A DNA stretch of 64,000 nt. Source: Nonomuraea sp. PA05. Its GTDB lineage: Bacteria; Actinomycetota; Actinomycetes; Streptosporangiales; Streptosporangiaceae. The notes beneath the pieces were generated by a model. The model was not told the origin of the DNA. It saw only the letters and a list, made by a program, of their open reading frames with translations, and searched no databases. Positions 48,142-55,117 of this stretch are shown one piece after another. Position numbers and translations under genes: made by a program. Location: positions 1 to 64,000 of the forward strand of contig NZ_VSEY01000006.1 of NCBI RefSeq assembly GCF_008086045.1, in the 5' to 3' direction. Positions within the stretch are counted from its first letter, which is position 1; the number at the start of each line of letters is the position of its first letter.

Positions 48142-50250
48142 TCAGCTCTCGTCGGGGGCGTCCGGGTCGTCCAGCGCGAGCGCGGACGCCTCATCGAGAT
48201 CCAGCCGGGCGCCCTCCTCGAAGGCGTCCTTGTAGGCCAGCTCGCCCATCCGCCGCCGGCAGTCACGCATGCACGCGTTGTGCTCCTCGGTCATCCACGG
48301 CGCGCCGAGCTGCGGCAGCCCGGCCGTCTTCCAGTTCTGCTGCAGCGCCCCGAGCAACTGGGCGGCCAGCGCGAGCCTGTCGGACAGGACGAAGATCCGT
48401 GCCGCCGTTTCCAGCGCCATCAGCGTGCCGAGCGTGTCGTGGAAGTGCCGCTTGATCCGCAGCGCCTCCCTGGCGTTCTGCAGCGCGTCCGAGATCCTGC
48501 CGGTCGCGATGCGGGTGCCGGCCAGCGCCCACTGCGCGTACGAGCTGACCCACAGCTCGCCCCGCTCCTTGCACACCTGGAGGCAGTCCTGCAGCAGCGA
48601 CTCGGCCTCGTACAGCTCGCCCTGCGTGGTCAGCACGATCGACAGCTCGACGATGGCGGGCAGCAGGCCGGGGTTGAGCTCCCTGTTCTCGGTGTTGAAC
48701 TCGATCGCCACGCCGAGCAGCGCGCTGGCCTTCTGCAGGTCGCCCTGCAGCAGCGCCGCCGTGCCTTGCATCTTCGAGGCCAGGATCACGGCCCGCGAGT
48801 CGCCCACCCGGACCGCCTCGGTGCTGCACGTCTCGGCCGCCGCCAGCGCTCCCGCGCTGTCGCCCTGCGCGCTCTTGACGTAGGACAGCACCCACAGCGC
48901 CTTGCAGCGCTCCTTGCTCACCGTGGGGTTGGCCTCCAGCGCCCGCTCCAGGTACAGACGCCCCTCGCGGGCGAAGCCGCAGCACACCCACATGAACCAC
49001 AACGACGACAGTAACGTCAGCGCGAGCGCCGACTTGCCCGGCGATCTGAGCGCGTGCTCCAGCGCGACGCGGACGTTGTCGTGCTCCTGCCGCATGCGGA
49101 CGAACCAGTAGATCTGCCGCGGGCCCGACCAGGCGTCCTCGCTGCGCTGGGCCAGGCTCAGGTAGTACTCCAGGTGCCGCTGGGCCATCTGCTCCTTCTG
49201 GCCGAGCTTGTCGAGCCACTCCTCGCCGTACTCGGCCAGGGTGTCGATCAGCTTGTACCGTACGCCCGCGTGGTTGCTCCTGATCAGCAGGATCGACTTC
49301 TCCACCAGCCCGGTGACCAGGTCGGTGATGTCCTCGGACGGCAGCCGGCCGTCGGAGCAGACGAACCGGGCCGCGTCCAGCTCGAAGTCGCCCGCGAAGA
49401 CCGACAGCCGCGCCCACAGCAGCCGCTCGGCGGGCTCGCACAGCTCGTGGCTCCAGCCGATCGCGGCGCGCAGCGTCTGGTGGCGGGGCAGCGCCGTCCG
49501 GCTGGCGCCGGCCAGCAGGCTGAACCGGTCGGCCAGCAGGCCGAGGATCTGCTCCACCGACAGCGCCCGCAGCCGCACCGCGGCCAGCTCGATGGCGAGA
49601 GGGATGCCGTCAAGCCTGCGGCACAGCTCCGCCACCGGGGCGATGTTGTCCTCGTCCAGCACGAAGTCGGGCACGCTGCCGCCGGCTCTGGCCGCGAAGA
49701 GCTGCACCGACTCGTTGGTGAACAGGCTCTCGGCCGGATCGTCGCCCGGCACCTGCAGCGGCGGCACCGGCACCACGTGCTCGTAGGGCAGGTGCAGCGA
49801 CTGGCGGCTGGTGGCCAGCACCTTCAGGTTGGGCGCCGCCTCCAGCAGCTCGTGCACCAGCTCGGCGCAGCCCTGCACCAGATGCTCGCAGGTGTCGATG
49901 ATGAGCAGCATGTCGCGCTCGCCCACCCACTCCGACAGCGACTCCGACTCCGCCCGCGACGACTGGTCGGCGATGCCGAGCGCGGAGGCGATGGTGTGCT
50001 TGACCATGCCCGCGTCCTGCAGCCGCGCGAGATCGGCGAACCAGACGCCGTCGGGGTAGTGGGAACGCACCTGGTGCGCCAGCCGCAGCACGGTTCGGGA
50101 CTTGCCCACTCCTCCGATGCCGGTGACGGTCACCAGGCGCGACTCGCTGAGGTGCCGTTTCAGGTTGGCGAGAAGGCGAGTCCGGCCGATGAAGCTGGTG
50201 AGCTCCGCCGGCAGATTGCCTTCACGCCGCCAGCCGGTCGGGGTGGCCAT
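48142..50250 (-). CDS. STAND ATPase regulator without DNA-binding domain
   Basis: 702 residues from the ATG at 50250 (GAGG about 7 nt upstream); the frame's earlier start at 50460 is unlikely. It begins NLPAELTSFIGR, the typical start of the NB-ARC part of LuxR-type ATPase regulators. P-loop GIGGVGKS is at 44-51; then LLIIDTCEHLVQ and NLKVLATSRQSLHL; later RLDGIPLAIELAAVRLRALSVEQI. The C-terminal half has TPR-like helices. The LuxR HTH at the end and the BTAD/OmpR DNA-binding domain at the start are both absent, so it probably acts through a partner. It converges on the terpene synthase. Confidence 0.9.
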   Translation of the reverse strand: MATPTGWRREGNLPAELTSFIGRTRLLANLKRHLSESRLVTVTGIGGVGKSRTVLRLAHQVRSHYPDGVWFADLARLQDAGMVKHTIASALGIADQSSRAESESLSEWVGERDMLLIIDTCEHLVQGCAELVHELLEAAPNLKVLATSRQSLHLPYEHVVPVPPLQVPGDDPAESLFTNESVQLFAARAGGSVPDFVLDEDNIAPVAELCRRLDGIPLAIELAAVRLRALSVEQILGLLADRFSLLAGASRTALPRHQTLRAAIGWSHELCEPAERLLWARLSVFAGDFELDAARFVCSDGRLPSEDITDLVTGLVEKSILLIRSNHAGVRYKLIDTLAEYGEEWLDKLGQKEQMAQRHLEYYLSLAQRSEDAWSGPRQIYWFVRMRQEHDNVRVALEHALRSPGKSALALTLLSSLWFMWVCCGFAREGRLYLERALEANPTVSKERCKALWVLSYVKSAQGDSAGALAAAETCSTEAVRVGDSRAVILASKMQGTAALLQGDLQKASALLGVAIEFNTENRELNPGLLPAIVELSIVLTTQGELYEAESLLQDCLQVCKERGELWVSSYAQWALAGTRIATGRISDALQNAREALRIKRHFHDTLGTLMALETAARIFVLSDRLALAAQLLGALQQNWKTAGLPQLGAPWMTEEHNACMRDCRRRMGELAYKDAFEEGARLDLDEASALALDDPDAPDES

Positions 50251-50362
50251 GGGCAGCCTCACGGGGGGTAGGCGACACCTGCCTTCGCATCGTACCGCCG
50301 TGGTCGCAGCCTGTCCTTGGACCGGCGGACACGCTCGGTGCCGGTTTGTACGCCTGGGTAGC

Positions 50363-50503
50363 ATGTCCGTCGTGGAGGATTTTCTACCTGAGCAGTTGCT
50401 GCCCGAGCAGAGCGCCGACGACACCGATCTCGGCTGGGGCGACTGGCGCGAGCCCGACACCGACGCCTTCTACCTGGACAACCGGCCGCCGCACTGGGAC
50501 TAG
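50363..50503 (+). CDS. 46-aa conserved-looking small acidic protein
   Basis: 46 residues from the ATG at 50363. It starts MSVVEDFLPEQLLPEQ and ends DNRPPHWD, with DDTDLGWGDW in the middle. The acidic, Trp-containing pattern ending in RPPHW is known to me from short actinobacterial proteins, often unannotated. The stop TAG (50501-50503) lies inside the first 29-bp repeat unit, which continues to the next gene. The function is unknown. Confidence 0.7.
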   Translation: MSVVEDFLPEQLLPEQSADDTDLGWGDWREPDTDAFYLDNRPPHWD

Positions 50504-50665
50504 CAGCCCTCGCATGCACGTACTGGGACTGGCTTCCCTCGCATGTACGTACTGGGACTGGCTTCCCTCGCATGTACGTACTGGGACTGGCTTCCCTCGC
50601 ATGTACGTACTGGGACTGGCATCCCTCGCATGCACGCACCGGGACTAGCATCCCTCGCATGTACG
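50492..50665 (+). repeat. Six-unit 29-bp tandem repeat spanning a gene junction
   Basis: Units start at 50492, 50521, 50550, 50579, 50608 and 50637. The first contains the last codons and stop of the 46-aa gene; the last contains the ATG of the GNAT gene. Units 2-4 are identical; units 1, 5 and 6 differ by a few bases. There are no spacers between units. CACTG occurs both at the start of unit 1 and just after unit 6. Confidence 0.95.
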
Positions 50666-51105
50666 CACTGCGCCCCGCCACCCCCGCCGACTACGACGCC
50701 ATCGCCGCCGTGCTCGACGACTGGTGGGGCCGCCCGATCCAGGGCGCCCTGCCTCGGCTCTTCCTCGATCACTTCCACCGCACCAGCCTGGTGGCCGAGG
50801 GGCCGTCCGGCGAGCCGGCGGGCTTCCTGATCGGCCTGCTGTCGCCGTCGCTGCCCGACGAGGCGTACATCCACTTCGTCGGCGTCTCGCCCGGCGCGCG
50901 GCAGAGCGGGCTGGCCCGCACCATGTACGAGCGCTTCTTCGAGCTGGCCCGCGCCGACGGCCGGCGCGTCGTCAAGGCCATCACCGCGCCGGTCAACGGC
51001 GCCTCCATCGCCTTCCACCGCCGCATGGGGTTCGAAGTGAGCGAGCCGACACCCGGCTACAACGGCCCGGGCACGAGCCTGGTCACCTTCAGCCGCCCGC
51101 TGTAG
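50659..51105 (+). CDS. GNAT-family N-acetyltransferase
   Basis: 148 residues from the ATG at 50659, at the end of the 29-bp repeat array. Earlier in-frame ATGs inside the repeats would add a repeat-encoded leader and are rejected. GNAT core: YALRPATPADYDAIAAVLDDWW (motif C/D), then VGVSPGARQSGLARTMYERFF (motif A, the acetyl-CoA pyrophosphate loop with the Q/RxxGxG-like turn, here RQSGLA) and NGASIAFHRRMGF (motif B). The substrate is unknown. Confidence 0.9.
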   Translation: MYALRPATPADYDAIAAVLDDWWGRPIQGALPRLFLDHFHRTSLVAEGPSGEPAGFLIGLLSPSLPDEAYIHFVGVSPGARQSGLARTMYERFFELARADGRRVVKAITAPVNGASIAFHRRMGFEVSEPTPGYNGPGTSLVTFSRPL

Positions 51106-51251
51106 CGGCCCTCCACTCGTTCGCTGGAATGGACCTTCAGGCGTCCGCTGCGGAGGTTCTGGTTTGGGCCGGGGCGGTGCGTTCCGCTCCCACCAGGCTT
51201 CGGCAGCGCGCCACCTCCTGCTCCACCCGCGCCTGATCCCACCCCAGAACC

Positions 51252-51333
51252 CCGGCGATCAGCCCCGCGATCAGCCGGCGATCAGCCCGGCGATCAGCCC
51301 GGCCATTAGCCCGGCCATTAGCCCGGCGATCAC
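51252..51333 (-). repeat. 12-bp tandem repeats in the glpD remnant
   Basis: Six to seven imperfect 12-bp units (core GGCGATCAGCCC, some GGCCATTAGCCC) that encode repeated GLIA/GLMA. Two units have lost one base, so the frame breaks here. Confidence 0.85.
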
Positions 51334-51377
51334 CGGCGCCGCCCGGTCGGCCGGCTCGTTCGACTCGATGAGCATTT

Positions 51378-51443
51378 GCGTCATGCGGGCCACGATGTCC
51401 TCGGCGTGCAGCGCGTCATGCGGGCCACGATGTCCTCGGCGTG
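51378..51443 (-). repeat. 31-bp direct duplication in the glpD remnant
   Basis: A 31-bp block is present at 51378-51408 and again at 51413-51443, period 35. It encodes AEDIVARMT twice in different frames. Confidence 0.88.
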
Positions 51444-51460
51444 GTCGGCGGCGACGTCCA

Positions 51461-51532
51461 CCTCGCGGCCCGTCTCCTCCTCGCGGTCCGTCTCCTCCTC
51501 GCGGTCCGTCTCCTCCTCGCGGCCCGTCTGCT
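51461..51532 (-). repeat. 18-bp tandem repeats in the glpD remnant
   Basis: Four 18-bp units (core CCTCGCGGTCCGTCTCCT). On the minus strand they encode repeated Glu/Thr/Asp/Arg hexapeptides in one frame. Confidence 0.9.
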
Positions 51533-51703
51533 CGTCGCGGACCCGCGCGCCCACCTCGCGCTCGCCGCGCCCACCTCGCGCCCACCTCGCGCTTGCCGCG
51601 CTCGTCACGCAGCATCGCCACCGCCGCGGCCCTGGTCGCGATCACGGCGCGCCGTGCGCGGCGGCGTCCAGCGCGGCGCCCGCCCCCGTCACGCCCCCGC
51701 CGA

Positions 51704-51897
51704 CTTGATGCGGCGTTGTGCGCCATCGACCAGCACGTCGAACGTCTGCCCGCCGAGCCGGTCGATCGTCTCCTGGCGGTTCCTGGCATCGAGCGCGCCG
51801 GCCAGCCCCATACCGCGCCAGTCACGTTCCGCAACTCATAAGACACATAGCGTGTTCGCTCCTTGGATCGGGGAATGGCACATAACGCCGCATCAAG
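51704..51897. repeat. 23-bp inverted repeat pair flanking the glpD 5' end and overlapping the glpF leader
   Basis: The left arm 51704-51726 and the right arm 51875-51897 are inverted copies with 21 of 23 bases matching (right arm begins ATGGCACATAACGCCGC). The right arm ends in the glpF ribosome site. The left arm is the extra segment inside the glpD FAD-motif region, flanked by GTC on both sides. Confidence 0.88.
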
Positions 51898-51907
51898 GAG
51901 GTGACCG

Positions 51908-52714
51908 GTGGCCGGACGTCCCACCCGCAGAGAGCTGACGGGAGAGCTCGCCGCCGAGTTCGCGGGGACCATGGTGCTCATCCTGTTCGGCGCCGGAGTC
52001 GTCGCCCAGGTCGTGGCCGCCCAGCTCGGCGACCACGACAGCATCGCCTGGGCCTGGGGCATCGGCGTGATGCTCGGCGTCTACGTCGCCGGGCGCACCA
52101 CGGGCGCACACCTCAACCCCGCCGTCACGCTCGGATTCGCCCTCTGCAGGGGCTTCCCCTGGCCCAAGGTCATCCCGTACGCCGTCGCGCAGACCGCCGG
52201 AGCCTTCGTCGCCGCCCTCATCGTGCGCTGGAACTACTCCGAGGTGCTGGCCATGTTCGACCCGGGCCACACCCTCAAGTCGCAGATCGTCTTCTCCACC
52301 CTGCCCGGCAACGGCACCCTGCCCGTCGACATGTGGGGCGGCCTGCGCGACCAGATCATCGGCACCGCCATCCTCCTCTTCGTCGTCTTCGCCCTGTCCG
52401 ACACGGCCAACATGGCGCCGAGCGCCAACCTGGGGCCGTTCGTCATCGGCCTGCTCGTCGTCGGCATCGGCATGTCCTTCGGCACCGACGCCGGCTACGC
52501 CATCAACCCGGCCCGCGATTTCGGGCCCCGCCTGGCCAGCTTCCTCACCGGCTACGGCGGCGCGTGGCGCGACCAGTACGGCGACCTGTACTGGTGGGTC
52601 CCGATCGTCGGCCCGCTGATCGGCGGCGCCCTCGGAGCCTTCCTCTACCAGGCGTGCATCGCCCGCTTCCTCCCCCAGGGCGAGGACCGCGACACCGTGA
52701 AGCCGTCCGACTGA
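51908..52714 (+). CDS. glpF: Glycerol facilitator (aquaglyceroporin)
   Basis: 268 residues from the GTG at 51908 with AAGGAGGTGA directly before it (6-nt spacer). It is an MIP-family channel with six helices and two half-helices. The NPA boxes are HLNPAVTLG (70-72) and [11 protein letters not shown] (200-202). The Asp204 after the second box and the small residues near it mark the glycerol-conducting branch rather than water-only aquaporins. It lets glycerol diffuse into the cell for GlpK 19 bp downstream. Confidence 0.95.
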   Translation: MAGRPTRRELTGELAAEFAGTMVLILFGAGVVAQVVAAQLGDHDSIAWAWGIGVMLGVYVAGRTTGAHLNPAVTLGFALCRGFPWPKVIPYAVAQTAGAFVAALIVRWNYSEVLAMFDPGHTLKSQIVFSTLPGNGTLPVDMWGGLRDQIIGTAILLFVVFALSDTANMAPSANLGPFVIGLLVVGIGMSFGTDAGYAINPARDFGPRLASFLTGYGGAWRDQYGDLYWWVPIVGPLIGGALGAFLYQACIARFLPQGEDRDTVKPSD

Positions 52715-52733
52715 ACCAGGGGAGCAGAGCACC

Positions 52734-54248
52734 ATGCCGGACTTCGTCGGCGCCGTCGACCAGGGCACCACCAGCACCCGCTTCATGATCTTCGACCATG
52801 ACGGCGCCGAGGTCGCCAAGTTCCAGCTCGAACACGAACAGATCCTGCCCAGGGCCGGCTGGGTCGAGCACAACCCGATCGAGATCTGGACCAGGACCGC
52901 CGCCGTCATCCAGACCACCCTGCAACGTACCGGCCTGCACGACACCGACCTGGCCGCCCTCGGCGTCACCAACCAGCGCGAGACCACCGTCGTGTGGAAC
53001 CCGCGCACCGGGCGCCCGTACTACAACGCCATCGTCTGGCAGGACACCCGCACCGACCGCATCGCCGCCGCGCTCGAACAGGACGAACGCGGCCAGGTCA
53101 TCCGCGACAGGACCGGCCTGCGGCCCGACGCCTACTTCTCCGGCGGCAAGATCCAGTGGATCCTCGAGAACGTGCCCGGCGTCCGCGAAGCCGTGGACCG
53201 CGGCGAGGCCGTCTTCGGCAACACCGACACCTGGACCCTGTGGAACCTCACCGGCGGCGTCAACGGCGGCGTGCACATCACCGACGTCACCAATGCCAGC
53301 CGCACCATGCTGATGAACCTCGACACGCTCGACTGGGACGACGAACTGCTGTCGTACTTCGGCATCCCCCGCGCCATGCTCCCCGAGATCCGCCCCTCCG
53401 CCGACCCCTCCGGCTACGGCGCCACCGCCCGCTACGGGCCGTTCGGCGGCGAAGTGCCGATCACCGCCATCCTGGGCGACCAGCAGGCCGCCACCGTCGG
53501 CCAGGTCTGCTTCTCACCCGGCGAGGCCAAGAACACCTACGGCACCGGCAACTTCCTGCTGCTCAACACCGGCACCGACCGCGTACGCTCCCAGTCCGGG
53601 CTGCTCACCACCGTGGCCTACAAGTTCGGCGACCAGCCCGCCGTCTTCGCCCTCGAAGGCTCCATCGCCGTCACCGGCTCCGCCGTCCAATGGCTGCGCG
53701 ACCAGCTCCACGTCATCACCTCCGCCGGCCAGAGCGAGACACTGGCCCGGCAGGTCGCCGACTCCGGCGGCATGTACTTCGTGCCTGCCTTCTCCGGCCT
53801 GTTCGCCCCCTACTGGCGCGCCGACGCCCGCGGCGCCATCGTCGGCCTGTCCCGCTACAACAACGACGCCCACCTCGCCCGCGCCACCCTCGAATCCATC
53901 TGCTTCCAGAGCCGCGACGTGGTCGAAGCCATGCAGCGCGACTCCGGGGTCGTGCTGGACGTGCTCAAGGTCGACGGCGGCGTCACCGCCAACGACCTGT
54001 GCATGCAGCTCCAGTCCGACATCCTCGGCGTCCCGGTCAGCCGCCCCGTCGTCGCCGAGACCACCGCCCTCGGCGCCGCCTACGCCGCCGGGCTGGCCGT
54101 CGGTTACTGGAAGGACACGGGTGAGCTGCGGGCGCACTGGGCGGAGTCGCGGCGGTGGAACCCCAGCTGGGACGAGGAGCGGCGGGAGAAGGCTTACGCG
54201 GGGTGGAAGAAGGCCGTCACCAAGGCCTTCGACTGGACCAACGACTGA
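52734..54248 (+). CDS. glpK: Glycerol kinase
   Basis: 504 residues, the standard length. N-terminal phosphate motif [13 protein letters not shown]; the glycerol-binding region carries [28 protein letters not shown]. The FGGY signature stretch is [34 protein letters not shown]. The C-terminal ATP site is [25 protein letters not shown]. It makes glycerol-3-phosphate from ATP and glycerol; the next enzyme, GlpD, is present here only as a remnant. The gene is 19 bp downstream of glpF and the two are probably co-transcribed. Confidence 0.96.
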   Translation: MPDFVGAVDQGTTSTRFMIFDHDGAEVAKFQLEHEQILPRAGWVEHNPIEIWTRTAAVIQTTLQRTGLHDTDLAALGVTNQRETTVVWNPRTGRPYYNAIVWQDTRTDRIAAALEQDERGQVIRDRTGLRPDAYFSGGKIQWILENVPGVREAVDRGEAVFGNTDTWTLWNLTGGVNGGVHITDVTNASRTMLMNLDTLDWDDELLSYFGIPRAMLPEIRPSADPSGYGATARYGPFGGEVPITAILGDQQAATVGQVCFSPGEAKNTYGTGNFLLLNTGTDRVRSQSGLLTTVAYKFGDQPAVFALEGSIAVTGSAVQWLRDQLHVITSAGQSETLARQVADSGGMYFVPAFSGLFAPYWRADARGAIVGLSRYNNDAHLARATLESICFQSRDVVEAMQRDSGVVLDVLKVDGGVTANDLCMQLQSDILGVPVSRPVVAETTALGAAYAAGLAVGYWKDTGELRAHWAESRRWNPSWDEERREKAYAGWKKAVTKAFDWTND

Positions 54249-54268
54249 CACCCCGCGTCCTCGCAGCC

Positions 54269-55117
54269 CTAACTCACCACGTCCTTGCGCCGGAACCGCC
54301 GGAACGCCACCGCGATCAGGATCACCGCATACGTGATCGACACGGACGCCCCCTTCACCATCCCGCTCCAGTCCAGCTCAGGCACCAGAGCATCGGTCCA
54401 GGCCGTGTTCCAGAACGTCGGCAGGAACTCCCGCAGCACCCCCAGCGCCTCGACCGCCTGCAGAATCGTGGAGACGATCCACAACCCGACCGCCCCGCCC
54501 ACGGCGCCGAGCGGGGAGTCGGTCATGGTGGAGATGAGGAACGCCAGGGCGGCCACCACCAGCTGGCTGACCAGCGCGTACCCGATCACGATCCCGAAGC
54601 GCGGCAGCACGTCCAGCGCCGGGATGGTCTCTCCCGTGCCGGGCACCGTGATGTCGTCCCAGCCGAACGCCAGCGTTCCCGCGAGCAACCCCATCAGCGG
54701 CAGGCAGATCACCGCCGCCGCCGAGTAACCGAGCGCCACGATCAGCTTCTGCCGCAGTAGCCGGTCGCGCGGGATCGGCGCCGCCAGCAGGTACCGCAGC
54801 GACGACCAGTTGGCCTCGCTGGCCACCGTGTCGCCGCAGAACAGCGCCACCGCCACCACGAGCAGGAAACTGGCCGAGACCGACAGCACGAACGCGGCGA
54901 AGTTGAGCCCGCTTTGCGTCGCCAGATCCGACATCCGCAGCGCCGACTGCCCCTGCGAGCTCGACTGCGGCCCGATCTGGAACGCGATCACCAGCACCCA
55001 CGGCAGAGCCAGCAGCAGCGCGAACATGCCGAGCGTGCGCCGCCGCTTGAACTGCCTGACGATCTCCACCCGCAACGGCAGCGTGCGGTTCGGCGCGTAG
55101 CCGGTCGCGGCGGTCAT
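54269..55117 (-). CDS. ABC-2-type transporter permease
   Basis: 282 residues with six predicted helices: residues about 30-50 (LGMFALLLALPWVLVIAFQIG), 75-105 (NFAAFVLSVSASFLLVVAVALFCG), 125-150, 170-195 (VIGYALVSQLVVAALAFLIS), 205-225 and 250-272. It begins with the RTLGMF arginine-rich amphipathic start common in ABC-2 permeases. The start overlaps the stop of the fused hydrolase/ATPase by 4 bp (ATGA), which strongly suggests that the ATPase domain of that protein powers this permease. The cargo is unknown. Confidence 0.9.
   Translation of the reverse strand: MTAATGYAPNRTLPLRVEIVRQFKRRRTLGMFALLLALPWVLVIAFQIGPQSSSQGQSALRMSDLATQSGLNFAAFVLSVSASFLLVVAVALFCGDTVASEANWSSLRYLLAAPIPRDRLLRQKLIVALGYSAAAVICLPLMGLLAGTLAFGWDDITVPGTGETIPALDVLPRFGIVIGYALVSQLVVAALAFLISTMTDSPLGAVGGAVGLWIVSTILQAVEALGVLREFLPTFWNTAWTDALVPELDWSGMVKGASVSITYAVILIAVAFRRFRRKDVVS

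Larger units (their letters stand above)
51137..51811 (-). pseudogene. glpD: Decayed glycerol-3-phosphate dehydrogenase gene (internal deletion, repeats, frameshifts)
   Basis: The 5' part encodes MGLAGALDARNRQETIDR, then FDVLV, which resembles the N-terminus of GlpD before its FAD motif. A 23-nt insert interrupts it, then the frame-shifted GGVTGAGAALDAAAHGAP completes the FAD-binding glycine motif. The 3' part encodes HAEDIVARMTQMLIESNEPADRAAPVIAG and, in a shifted frame, GLIAGVLGWDQARVEQEV, then ARCRSLVGAERTAPAQ, which is the GlpD C-terminal domain. About 1 kb of the expected middle is missing. Three separate repeat expansions fill the gap. It stands divergent to glpF-glpK, which makes the identity convincing. 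Confidence 0.82.

Noticed and set aside
50572..50658. N-terminal extension of the GNAT protein from repeat-encoded ATGs
   Set aside because: The extension is encoded entirely by the 29-bp repeat and is absent from the normal fold; the ATG at 50659 begins exactly at the GNAT core.
50492..50665. Possible small CRISPR array
   Set aside because: The units are directly adjacent with no spacers, and they are derived from the neighbouring genes' ends.
51271..52062. 263-residue open frame covering the glpD region and the glpF start
   Set aside because: It switches between fragments in different true frames and has low-complexity repeats; it overlaps the well-supported glpF start.
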